From positions 5,123,524 to 5,187,523 of the forward strand of contig NZ_AP027042.1 of NCBI RefSeq assembly GCF_027924605.1: a DNA stretch of 64,000 nucleotides. Reading direction: 5' to 3'. Below are positions 18,724-26,495 of this stretch, piece by piece; within the stretch, counting starts at the first letter, position 1, and each line of letters starts with the position of its first letter. The DNA is from Dyella sp. GSA-30 (GTDB lineage: Bacteria > Pseudomonadota > Gammaproteobacteria > Xanthomonadales > Rhodanobacteraceae). Under the pieces are notes generated by a model. That model did not search any database and was not told the origin of the DNA. It worked only from the letters and a program-made list of their open reading frames with translations. Both the position numbers and the translations under genes were made by a program.

Positions 18724-19379
18724 GCCGCTTCCTTGATGGCCAGGGGTATCTGTTCCAGTTCTTCGAAATCCGCGCCCGGAAAAGGTTCGCAACAAATCGC
18801 CAATGCATCGATATGCGCTATCGCAGCATCCATGCCATGGGCGGCGATGGCGACGCGCAAGGCACGCTCTTCCGGCGGAGACGCGGGCGCGGCCAACGTC
18901 ATGTGGAAACGATAACGGTCCAGCACATAGGGGTAACCGTAACGACGCAGCAGTTCGCGCTCGACCGGATCCAGGCCATGCGCACGCCGACGACGCGCCT
19001 CCTCGTCCAGCGGCGCGCACAGTGGATGCAGGGCATGCAGGCAGGTGGCCGCCAGCGCCTCGATGCGCCCGCTGGCGCTCTCCGGCCGCAAGGCGAGAAA
19101 GCCGGCGAGCGAGTCCAGGCGCAGCGGCAAGTCGAAGGCGTGCATGGTGTTGGCGATCGACACCACCACGCGCCGCAGATCGTCGAACGTGTGCCCGGCC
19201 ATGAGGCTGAAAGGCGCGCGAATCGTGGCGTGCCAGCCATAACGGCGTGCATCGCGCAGAAGTTCGTCCAGGCGCTGCGGCGCGATGCTGGCAACTCTGG
19301 CATGGGCGCTCAGCCACGCCTGGCCCATGCTCGCCAACGCGGTCCCTGCTTGCGGACAGTAGTAGATCGCGTAGCGCAT
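18720..19379 (-). CDS. DUF1045 phosphonate-operon protein, 2H phosphoesterase-like
   Basis: A 219-residue soluble protein of the family commonly annotated as phosphonate metabolism protein (DUF1045). It has the two H-x-T motifs that define 2H phosphoesterases: His50-Ala-Thr52 in RYGWHATIRAPF and His159-Met-Thr161 in DRYRFHMTLAAP. The locus has no phnP, the usual 5-phosphoribosyl 1,2-cyclic phosphate phosphodiesterase, so this protein may open that cyclic phosphate. That role is inference from motifs and from the missing gene. It is coupled at both ends by ATGA overlaps with phnF and phnN. Confidence 0.85.
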   Translation of the reverse strand: MRYAIYYCPQAGTALASMGQAWLSAHARVASIAPQRLDELLRDARRYGWHATIRAPFSLMAGHTFDDLRRVVVSIANTMHAFDLPLRLDSLAGFLALRPESASGRIEALAATCLHALHPLCAPLDEEARRRRAHGLDPVERELLRRYGYPYVLDRYRFHMTLAAPASPPEERALRVAIAAHGMDAAIAHIDALAICCEPFPGADFEELEQIPLAIKEAA

Positions 19380-20110
19380 CAGTCGTCGGCCATCAGCACC
19401 AGTTGCACCCAGTCTCCGGAAAAGCGCGTCACGCCGTATTGCACCGGCATGCCACGGGTATCGGCATTGATCGACTGCACATGGAGCACCGGGCGGCCGA
19501 TCGGCTGCTTCATCAATTTGGCTGCGTGTGCATCGGGCAGGCGAGCACAGACGCGGGTGTGCTTGCGCACGTAATCGACGACACCGAATTCTCCCAGCGT
19601 GCGCGTTACCGATTGAAGACGCCTGTATACAGTTGGCAGACCCGGAAAGCGTGCCGCCGGAAAGTAAGCCGTGCTGTAATCGACGATATGGCCATCGGCA
19701 TGGCTGAGCGTCTCGATGCGGTAGACGTACTCCTTGCGCCCCAGGCCCAAGGCCTCGGCCACTTGTGACGGCGGTATTTCACGGATGTCCTCCAGTACTT
19801 CGATATCCGCCTCGACATTGAGGTTGCGCATGTTCTGGGTGAATCGCGTGCGCCGGCTGATGGCATAGTCCAGCGCCTGCTCCTGCACGAAGCTGCCGCG
19901 CCCCTGTTCGGTACGCACCAGGTTGCGCTGTTCCAGCGCGGCAATGGCGCGCCGCACGGTGTGGCGGTTCACATCGAATCGCGTGGCCAGCTCCTGCGCC
20001 GACGGCAATTGCTGGCCCTGTGGCAGGCGCCCCTTGAGGATGTCTTCGGCCAGGATGTCGCCGATCTGGCTCCACAGCGCTACGCCGCGGCCCCGTTCTA
20101 CCTCGCTCAT
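19379..20110 (-). CDS. phnF: PhnF, GntR/HutC-type transcriptional regulator
   Basis: A 243-residue repressor-type regulator. Residues about 8-75 form a winged helix-turn-helix of the GntR family (LPSAQELATRFDVNRHTVRRAIAALE is the recognition region, split by prolines and loops). Residues about 95-240 are a UTRA ligand-binding domain. It presumably controls the phn genes in response to phosphonates or phosphate. It is divergent from phnG, with a perfect 7-4-7 inverted repeat in the shared upstream region. It is the first gene of the minus-strand operon. Confidence 0.93.
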   Translation of the reverse strand: MSEVERGRGVALWSQIGDILAEDILKGRLPQGQQLPSAQELATRFDVNRHTVRRAIAALEQRNLVRTEQGRGSFVQEQALDYAISRRTRFTQNMRNLNVEADIEVLEDIREIPPSQVAEALGLGRKEYVYRIETLSHADGHIVDYSTAYFPAARFPGLPTVYRRLQSVTRTLGEFGVVDYVRKHTRVCARLPDAHAAKLMKQPIGRPVLHVQSINADTRGMPVQYGVTRFSGDWVQLVLMADD

Positions 20111-20196
20111 ACCACTTCACCCGCCTGTCTAGTCATCGTCATGGCAGCTGCACGCTCCGTTGCTTGAATGCTCAGGCCGGAGCCTGCGTTTCGGTC

Positions 20197-20214
20197 TGTC
20201 TAGATAACTAGACA
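20197..20214. promoter_or_regulatory. Predicted PhnF operator between phnF and phnG
   Basis: TGTCTAGATAACTAGACA is a perfect inverted repeat with 7-bp arms and a 4-base spacer, 24 bases before the phnG start codon. A TGTCTAG half-site lies near the phnF start (20126-20132). A close relative occurs upstream of the TonB-dependent receptor gene at 26339. The assignment to PhnF is by position and by the symmetry typical of this regulator class. Confidence 0.75.
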
Positions 20215-20238
20215 TTTGTTACAAGCCCGGGAACAGAC

Positions 20239-20685
20239 ATGTACACCCTCCCCCACATGGCTCGTGCGCAATGGATGTCCTTGCTCGCGCAAGCCCCGCT
20301 GACCGAGCTGGCCGACGCCATGCGCGGCCTGGAACAACCCGCCGACGCCACCTGGCTGCGACCGCCGCAAACCGGTCTGTACATGCTGCGCGGGCGCATC
20401 GGCGGCTCCGGCGCGCCGTTCAACCTGGGCGAAGTCAGCGTTACCCGCTGCAGCCTCCAGCTTGGCGACCGCATCGGCCATGCCTGGGTACGCGGCAGCG
20501 ACCGCCGGCATGCCGAACTGGCCGCACTGGCCGACGCTCTGCTGCAAGATCCCGCTCGGCACGAACAGATCAGCAGCCAGGTGCTGGCGCCGCTACAGCA
20601 ATCCCTGCAAGCGCGACGCGAGGACCAGAGCCGCAAGGCCGCCGCAAGCAAAGTCGAATTCTTTACCGTCGTGCGAGGCGAATGA
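20239..20685 (+). CDS. phnG: PhnG, C-P lyase core subunit
   Basis: A 148-residue subunit of the PhnGHIJ core complex. PhnG, PhnH, PhnI and PhnL together replace the adenine of ATP by a phosphonate. The conserved central part is visible (GEVSVTRCSLQLGDRIGHAWVRGSDRRHAELAALADALL). The ATG at 20239 has GGGAAC upstream; a second Met at 20257 is possible. The stop overlaps phnH (ATGATG). Confidence 0.93.
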   Translation: MYTLPHMARAQWMSLLAQAPLTELADAMRGLEQPADATWLRPPQTGLYMLRGRIGGSGAPFNLGEVSVTRCSLQLGDRIGHAWVRGSDRRHAELAALADALLQDPARHEQISSQVLAPLQQSLQARREDQSRKAAASKVEFFTVVRGE

Positions 20686-21260
20686 TGCTGGCTGCTTTTG
20701 AACATCCGGTTTTCGAGGCCCAGGCCACTTTTCGCGAGCTGCTGCAGGCCATGGCCCGTCCCGCCCAGCCGCGCACGCTGCCGGCGCTGCCGCCGTCTCC
20801 TCCACCGATAACACCGGCCGTCATGGCTGTGCTGCTGACCCTGTGCGATGCCGACGTCACGCTGTGGCTGCAGCAAGCCGACGCGCAGGCTCTGCACTAC
20901 CTGCGCTTTCATACTGGCGTAAAGATCGTGCCCGATCACGCGCAGGCGGATTTCGCCCTGGTCACCGTGCCGGAGGCGATGCCTGCGCTGGACAGCTTCT
21001 CGCTGGGCGACCCGTATTACCCGGACCGCTCCACCAGCTTGATCGTGCAGGTCCCCGCCATGCATGCCGGCCAGGGTGATCGCTTCAGCGGCCCCGGCAT
21101 CGAGCACGAACAGCGACTGGCGATCGAAGGGCTGCCGGCTTCGTTCTGGCAACAACGCGCCGCGCTGACATCGCGCTCGCCGCTGGGCCTGGATATGTAT
21201 TTCGCCGATGCCACCCGGGTTGCCGCCTTGCCGCGCACCACTCATCGTCTGGAGAGTTGA
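20682..21260 (+). CDS. phnH: PhnH, C-P lyase core subunit
   Basis: A 192-residue subunit of the C-P lyase core. It has the typical opening HPVFEAQATFRELLQAMARP and the central LCDADVTLWL and FSLGDPYYPDRSTSL regions. PhnH is catalytically silent on its own but essential in the complex. The start is one of two adjacent ATG codons at 20682 and 20685 overlapping the phnG stop; the first is listed. The stop codon is immediately followed by the phnI ATG. Confidence 0.93.
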   Translation: MMLAAFEHPVFEAQATFRELLQAMARPAQPRTLPALPPSPPPITPAVMAVLLTLCDADVTLWLQQADAQALHYLRFHTGVKIVPDHAQADFALVTVPEAMPALDSFSLGDPYYPDRSTSLIVQVPAMHAGQGDRFSGPGIEHEQRLAIEGLPASFWQQRAALTSRSPLGLDMYFADATRVAALPRTTHRLES

Positions 21261-22376
21261 ATGTACGTAGCCGTCAAAGGTGGCGAACGCGCCATTGCGC
21301 GTTCGCTCGATCTGCTTGCCGAGGCGCGACGTGGCGACACCGCGCTTGCCGAGCTGGGCATTGCGCAGATTCGCGAGCAGTTGCGCCTGGGCGTCGCGCG
21401 GGTAATGCAGGAAGGCTCGCTGTACGACGAAGAACTTGCCGCTCTGGCGATCCGCCAGGCCGCGGGCGACATGCTGGAGGCGATCTTCCTGCTGCGCGCC
21501 TACCGCACCACGCTGCCACGCTTCGGCTACACGTTGCCGATGGATACAGCCGCCATGCGCGTGCAACGCCGCGTCTCGGGTACGTTCAAGGACGTCCCGG
21601 GTGGCCAGGTACTGGGGCCCACGTATGACTACACGCAGCGGCTGCTCGACTTTCAGGCCACGGGCGAGGTCTCGATAGAACGCGCGGACGAACCGCTGGC
21701 CGAACGCATGCCGCGCGTGCTCGACCTGCTCGACGCCGAAGCCCTGATCGAGCCGGTCGATGCGCAAGGCGACCCGCAACCGGTCGACCTCACCCGTGAG
21801 CCGCTGATGTTCCCCGCCGACCGTGCCACGCGTCTGCAGAACCTCGCACGTGGTGACGAAGGCTTCCTGCTTGGCATGGCCTACTCCACCCAACGAGGCT
21901 ACGCCGAGAGCCACCCGTTTGCCGGCGAGATACGGATGGGCGAAGTCGATGTGATCATCTGCCCGGAAGAACTCGGCTTCGATATCGAGATCGGCAGCAT
22001 CGTGCTGACCGAATGCCAGATGATCAATCAGTTCCAGGGCGGCAACGGCCTGCCGCCGCAATTCACGCGCGGCTATGGGCTGAGCATGGGCGAAGGCGAA
22101 CGCAAGGCGATGTCGATGGCCCTGGTCGATCGCGCGCTGCGCTGCGACGAACTGGGCGAAAGCGAGCAAGCCCCGGCGCAGAACCAGGAGTTCGTGCTGT
22201 CGCATTCGGACAACGTAGAGGCGTCCGGTTTCGTGCAACACCTGAAGCTGCCGCACTACGTCGATTTCCAGGCCGAACTGTCGCTGCTGCGCACATTGAG
22301 CGAACAACACACCCGACAGACAACCAACGTGCCCGAACCGAAAACCGTGCGAGAACCGGCGGAGGCCGCATCATGA
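21261..22376 (+). CDS. phnI: PhnI, C-P lyase core subunit (nucleosidase component)
   Basis: A 371-residue subunit that catalyses displacement of adenine from ATP during formation of the ribose-triphosphate phosphonate, with PhnG, PhnH and PhnL. The MYVAVKGGERAIARSLDLLAE opening and the internal region QGGNGLPPQFTRGYGLSMGEGERKAMSM (split by loops) match the family. It is full length, directly after the phnH stop and overlapping phnJ by 4 bases. Confidence 0.95.
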   Translation: MYVAVKGGERAIARSLDLLAEARRGDTALAELGIAQIREQLRLGVARVMQEGSLYDEELAALAIRQAAGDMLEAIFLLRAYRTTLPRFGYTLPMDTAAMRVQRRVSGTFKDVPGGQVLGPTYDYTQRLLDFQATGEVSIERADEPLAERMPRVLDLLDAEALIEPVDAQGDPQPVDLTREPLMFPADRATRLQNLARGDEGFLLGMAYSTQRGYAESHPFAGEIRMGEVDVIICPEELGFDIEIGSIVLTECQMINQFQGGNGLPPQFTRGYGLSMGEGERKAMSMALVDRALRCDELGESEQAPAQNQEFVLSHSDNVEASGFVQHLKLPHYVDFQAELSLLRTLSEQHTRQTTNVPEPKTVREPAEAAS

Positions 22377-23212
22377 GCCACGATTACAACTTCGCCTTTC
22401 TCGACGAAAACACCAAGCGCATGCTGCGTCGCGCGCTGCTCAAGGCCGTGGCCATTCCCGGTTACCAGGTACCGTTCGGCAGCCGTGAAATGCCATTGCC
22501 CTATGGCTGGGGCACCGGCGGCATCCAGGTCACCGCCGCCCTGCTCGGCCCCGATGACGTGCTCAAGGTGATCGACCAGGGGGCGGACGACACCACCAAC
22601 GCGGTCAATATCCGGAAGTTTTTTTCCCGCGTGGCCGGCGTGGCCACCACCGAACGCACCGGCGAGGCCACGGTGATCCAGACCCGCCATCGCATTCCTG
22701 AAACACCGCTGCGGGAAGATCAGATCCTGGTGTTCCAGGTCCCCGAGCCCGAACCGCTGCGTACGCTGGAGCCGCGTGAATCCGAAACCCGCACGATGCA
22801 CGCCCTGGCCGACTACGGATTGATACACGTGAAGTTGTACGAAGACATTGCCCAGTACGGCCATATCGCCACCAGTTACGATTACCCGGTGCTGGTCAAC
22901 GGACGGTTCCTGACCTCGCCCTCGCCGATCCCCAAATTCGACAATCCAAAACTCGACCGCGCGCCCGCGTTGATGCTGTTCGGCGCCGGACGCGAAAAAC
23001 GCCTGTACGCCATCCCGCCATATACCCGCGTGGAAAGCCTGGCGTTCGATGACCACCCTTTCGAAGTGCAGCGCTGGAAAGAACGTTGCGCCCTGTGTGG
23101 CTCGGGCGAGAGTTATCTCGATGAAGTGGTCACCGACGACCGCGGCACGCGCATGTTCGTCTGCTCCGATACCGACTATTGCGGCCAACGCCGCACGGAG
23201 GCGGCGGCATGA
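22373..23212 (+). CDS. phnJ: PhnJ, radical-SAM-type C-P bond-cleaving subunit
   Basis: A 279-residue iron-sulfur enzyme that cuts the carbon-phosphorus bond of ribose 1-phosphonate 5-phosphate, giving an alkane and 5-phosphoribosyl 1,2-cyclic phosphate. The cluster and thiyl-radical cysteines are visible near the C-terminus as Cys239, Cys242, Cys264 and Cys270, in CALCGSGESYLDEVV and VCSDTDYC. Their spacing matches E. coli Cys241/244/266/272. The start at 22373 overlaps the phnI stop; the frame is open upstream only inside phnI. Confidence 0.96.
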   Translation: MSHDYNFAFLDENTKRMLRRALLKAVAIPGYQVPFGSREMPLPYGWGTGGIQVTAALLGPDDVLKVIDQGADDTTNAVNIRKFFSRVAGVATTERTGEATVIQTRHRIPETPLREDQILVFQVPEPEPLRTLEPRESETRTMHALADYGLIHVKLYEDIAQYGHIATSYDYPVLVNGRFLTSPSPIPKFDNPKLDRAPALMLFGAGREKRLYAIPPYTRVESLAFDDHPFEVQRWKERCALCGSGESYLDEVVTDDRGTRMFVCSDTDYCGQRRTEAAA

Positions 23213-23979
23213 GCGCATTGCTTGAAGTACGCAACCTGAGCCGTCACTACGGCGACCGCATCGGCTGCGAGCAGATCGATTTCGATGTACACCCCGGCGA
23301 ACTGCTATGCATTGTCGGCGAGTCCGGATCGGGTAAGTCGACCTTGCTCAACACCGTCGCAGGCCAGCTCGCACCCACGATGGGCAGCATGCGCTATCGA
23401 CAGCGCGATGGCGGTTGGCTCGACCTGCATGATCTGAGCGAGGCCGATCGGCGGCGCCTGTCGCGCGAGGAATGGGGTTTCGTCACGCAGAATCCGCGCG
23501 ATGGCCTGCGACTCAATGTCAGCGCCGGCGCGAATGTCGCCGAGCGCTTGATGGCACTGGGCTCGCGCCACTATGGCCAATTGCGCGACACCGCCATGCA
23601 GTGGCTGGAGCGCGTAGAGATCGATCCTGCGCGTATCGACGATGCGCCGAGCAGCTTCTCCGGCGGCATGCAGCAGCGCTTGCAGATCGCCCGCACGCTC
23701 GTAACGCAGCCGCGCCTGGTATTCATGGATGAACCGACTGCCGGGCTGGATGTGTCGGTGCAGGCACGCATTCTCGACCTGTTGCGCCGTCTGGTCGGCG
23801 AGCTCGGACTGGCCGCCGTCATGGTGACGCACGATCTGGCCGTGGCGCGCCTGCTTGCCGCCCGCACGATGGTGATGCAGCGTGGCCGCGTGGTGGAAAC
23901 CGGCCTGACCGACCAGATCCTCGACGACCCGCAACACCCCTATACGCAACTGCTCGTTTCATCGGTGCTGACTACATGA
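23209..23979 (+). CDS. phnK: PhnK, ABC-type ATPase of the C-P lyase complex
   Basis: A 256-residue ATP-binding protein. Walker A is GESGSGKST, the signature is SFSGGMQQRLQIARTL and Walker B is LVFMDEPTAGLD. PhnK docks on the PhnGHIJ core and is not part of a transporter. Both ends overlap neighbours by ATGA (phnJ and phnL), so the stoichiometry is likely set by coupling. Confidence 0.95.
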   Translation: MSALLEVRNLSRHYGDRIGCEQIDFDVHPGELLCIVGESGSGKSTLLNTVAGQLAPTMGSMRYRQRDGGWLDLHDLSEADRRRLSREEWGFVTQNPRDGLRLNVSAGANVAERLMALGSRHYGQLRDTAMQWLERVEIDPARIDDAPSSFSGGMQQRLQIARTLVTQPRLVFMDEPTAGLDVSVQARILDLLRRLVGELGLAAVMVTHDLAVARLLAARTMVMQRGRVVETGLTDQILDDPQHPYTQLLVSSVLTT

Positions 23980-24680
23980 CCCCTTCGTATCCACTGCTCG
24001 AACTGCGCAGCCTGGGCAAACACTTCGAGCTGCATCATCAGCACGATACACATATCAACGTGCTCGAAGACCTCGACCTGCAGCTTTTCCCCGGCGAATG
24101 CGTAGTACTGGCCGGACCCTCCGGTGCCGGCAAAAGCACCCTGCTGCGGGTGATCTATGCCAACTACCGCATCTCCAGTGGTGCGCTGTTCATTCGCCAT
24201 GACGGCGAACTGCTGGACATGGCCACCGCCTCACCACAGCAGATCATCGATGTGCGCCGACGATCGCTGGGCTATGTGAGCCAGTTCCTGCGTGTCATCC
24301 CGCGCGTACCGGCGCTGGACATCGTTGCCGAGCCACTGATCGAAAGCGGTTGCGATATCGCCCAGGCACGACAGCAAGCCGGCGCATTGCTGCATCGGCT
24401 CAACGTGCCCGAGCGGCTGTGGCAGCTGCCACCGGGAACCTTCTCCGGCGGCGAGCAGCAGCGGGTAAACATCGCACGGGGGCTGATCGTGCCGCGTCCG
24501 ATCCTCTTGCTCGACGAACCCACCGCCTCGCTCGACGCCGCCAATCGCCATGTCGTCGCCAGATTGCTGGAGGAAGCTCGCGCGAAGGGCGCGGCCATCC
24601 TCGGCATCTTTCACGACGAGGACATGCGCGACCGCGTTGCCACCCGACTGTTTTCCATGCGCCCGCTCGAAGCGGCCTGA
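23976..24680 (+). CDS. phnL: PhnL, ABC-type ATPase of the C-P lyase complex
   Basis: A 234-residue ATP-binding protein. Walker A is GPSGAGKST, the signature is TFSGGEQQRVNIARGL and Walker B is ILLLDEPTASLD. It is needed with PhnGHI for phosphonate-nucleotide formation. No permease or binding-protein gene (phnC, phnD, phnE) accompanies it, in line with a non-transport role. Confidence 0.95.
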   Translation: MTPSYPLLELRSLGKHFELHHQHDTHINVLEDLDLQLFPGECVVLAGPSGAGKSTLLRVIYANYRISSGALFIRHDGELLDMATASPQQIIDVRRRSLGYVSQFLRVIPRVPALDIVAEPLIESGCDIAQARQQAGALLHRLNVPERLWQLPPGTFSGGEQQRVNIARGLIVPRPILLLDEPTASLDAANRHVVARLLEEARAKGAAILGIFHDEDMRDRVATRLFSMRPLEAA

Positions 24681-24700
24681 CCTATTTCTTGCCGATCATC

Positions 24701-25846
24701 ATGATGAATGACCTGATTCTTACCAACGCCCATATCGTGCTCGACGACAGCGTGATACGCGGCACGCTGCATATCCGCGACGGCCGCATCGCGCATGTCG
24801 ACACCAGCCAGACTCAGACTGCCGGTGCTATCGACTGCGAAGGCGACTACCTGATCCCCGGCTTGATCGAACTGCATACCGACAACCTCGAAAAACACCT
24901 GATGCCACGTGCCGGCGTTATCTGGCCGTCTTTGCCCGCAGTGCTCACGCACGACGCGCAGGTCGTCGCCGCCGGCATCACTACCGTATTCGATGCGCTT
25001 TCGGTCGGCGACCTCGAAGAAGAAAGCGTGCGCATCGAAACGTTGCGCAGCACCTATGACGCCATCCTCGATGGTCAGCGCAGCGGCGCCTTGCGCGCCG
25101 ACCACTGGATACACCTGCGTTGCGAACTTGCGTACCCACGTCTGCTCGAAGCGCTGGAGCCTCTACTCGATCACGATAGCGTGCGCCTGATGTCGCTGAT
25201 GGATCATACCCCCGGCCAGCGCCAGTACCGCGACATCCAGCAGTACCGCAAGTACTACAGCAAGCACCACGCGAGCTGGACCGAAGAGCAATTTGCCGAT
25301 GTGGTGGAGCGGCGCCTGCAGCAACAGCAGACCTATAGCGACAAGCACGAGCGTGCGGTGCTCGATCTGTTGAGCGACAGGCAGGTGATACTGGCCAGCC
25401 ACGACGACACCGAACTGGCCCACGTGGAGCATGCCCACGGTATCGGCATCACCATTTGCGAATTTCCTACGACTGCCGAAGCCGCCACGGCAGCGCATCA
25501 GCGCGGCATGAGCACGGTCATGGGCGCACCCAATGTCGTACGCGGCGGCTCGCATTCGGGCAATGTCGCCGCACTGGATCTGGCCAGACTGGATCGCCTG
25601 GACATGCTCTCATCTGACTACGTCCCTGCCAGCCTCTTGCACGGTGCGTTCATGCTGCACAGCGAGGCGGGCTGGTCGATGCCGCGTGCCATCGCCACCG
25701 TTACCGCCAATCCTGCACGCGCATTGGAACTATCCGATCGCGGCGCGCTTGCAGAAGGCCTGCGTGGTGATGTGGTTCGCATGAAGGTGATAAACGACTT
25801 GCCGATCATTCGGCAGGTATGGGTTGAAGGCGTGCGCGGTTTCTAA
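24701..25846 (+). CDS. phnM: PhnM, alpha-D-ribose 1-methylphosphonate 5-triphosphate diphosphatase
   Basis: A 381-residue amidohydrolase-superfamily enzyme. It removes pyrophosphate from the ribose 5-triphosphate phosphonate before PhnJ acts. Metal-binding features include LIPGLIELHTDNLEKH near residue 60 and later SLMDHTPGQRQ, ILASHDDTE and SDYVP. The start is one of two adjacent ATG codons at 24701 and 24704, 20 bases after phnL. It is the last gene of the plus-strand phn operon and is followed by repeats. Confidence 0.95.
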   Translation: MMNDLILTNAHIVLDDSVIRGTLHIRDGRIAHVDTSQTQTAGAIDCEGDYLIPGLIELHTDNLEKHLMPRAGVIWPSLPAVLTHDAQVVAAGITTVFDALSVGDLEEESVRIETLRSTYDAILDGQRSGALRADHWIHLRCELAYPRLLEALEPLLDHDSVRLMSLMDHTPGQRQYRDIQQYRKYYSKHHASWTEEQFADVVERRLQQQQTYSDKHERAVLDLLSDRQVILASHDDTELAHVEHAHGIGITICEFPTTAEAATAAHQRGMSTVMGAPNVVRGGSHSGNVAALDLARLDRLDMLSSDYVPASLLHGAFMLHSEAGWSMPRAIATVTANPARALELSDRGALAEGLRGDVVRMKVINDLPIIRQVWVEGVRGF

Positions 25847-25855
25847 CTCCACCAA

Positions 25856-25905
25856 GAGCCCCCTAACCCCAACCCTCTCCCCCGGCAAAGCCAGGGGAGA
25901 GGGAA
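25856..25905. repeat. Family B repeat copy after phnM
   Basis: CCCCAACCCTCTCCCCCGGC, then AAAGCC and AGGGGAGAGGG. The hairpin lies about 10 bases after the phnM stop and may end the phn transcript. Confidence 0.7.
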
Positions 25906-26107
25906 CGCGCAATACCGAGGCACCCTCAGTCAGCCCCCTTCCTGGTTTCGCCGAGGAGGCGGAACGCTTTAAGTCCTCACCGCCACGACGCCTCGCGCAC
26001 AAATCCAGCGCACCTCAGAAGCGCCAGAAGTGTCCCCTGACGATTCGGGTAGGCGGTCCGAACGGTTTTATCTCTCAATGCTGCTCAGAGCTCTTGATCC
26101 ACAGGCC
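25906..26107. other. Non-coding gap with no recognised element
   Basis: Short open frames here have atypical composition and no ribosome-binding site, and they run into the neighbouring repeats. No promoter, RNA or gene is supported. Confidence 0.4.
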
Positions 26108-26200
26108 ATTTCTCTTGGGTTACTTTCTCTTTGGGCCAGCAAAGAGAAAGTGACTCGCTCGCCGGCAGGCGAGTGAAACGCCCGCTGCGTAAGCGGCCAG
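26108..26200. repeat. Family C repeat with two hairpins
   Basis: An 11-bp stem, ACTTTCTCTTT (26123-26133) with its complement at 26142-26152, and a second stem CTCGCC-GGCA-GGCGAG (26159-26174). This is a dispersed element I recognise from Xanthomonadales genomes. It lies between phnM and the receptor gene. Confidence 0.65.
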
Positions 26201-26227
26201 ATCGCGAAAGCACACAGGCAAGAACCA

Positions 26228-26275
26228 AACACTGACGCGACTGGGTTCCGGCCGACGCCGGAATGACGAAATAGA
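26228..26275. repeat. Partial family A repeat
   Basis: Only the right-hand part is present: ACTGGGTTCCGGCCGACGCC followed by GGAATGACG. The left half is missing, so this is a decayed or truncated copy. Confidence 0.6.
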
Positions 26276-26338
26276 GAAGTTTCGGGAATGAATGAAGCCG
26301 GCGTTCACTCAGAAAACATCCTCACCCCCAACAAAACC

Positions 26339-26356
26339 CATCTAGACAACTAGCCA
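26339..26356. promoter_or_regulatory. Predicted PhnF operator upstream of the TonB-dependent receptor gene
   Basis: The core TCTAGACAACTAGC matches 12 of 14 bases of the phnF-phnG operator core TCTAGATAACTAGA, with the same arm spacing. It lies about 140 bases before the chosen receptor start. The outer arm positions are weaker (CATCTAG and CTAGCCA). Confidence 0.6.
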
Positions 26357-26495
26357 CCCCTGTCGCCTCCGCGCCCAACGCCCGCAACGCCCCCTAAACC
26401 ATCATGCAACCCGCACTCGTTGAAATGGGTGCCATCCCGTGCCGCGCCGCCAAGCCGACGCGCACATGACATCTCACCACTCCAGGGTCTGCCCC

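Noticed and set aside
20208-22310. Minus-strand 700-codon frame opposite phnG-phnI
   Set aside because: Antisense shadow; the phn genes on the plus strand are tightly overlapping and recognisable.
25824-26308. Small open frames between phnM and the receptor gene
   Set aside because: They run through repeat families B, C and A and lack ribosome-binding sites.
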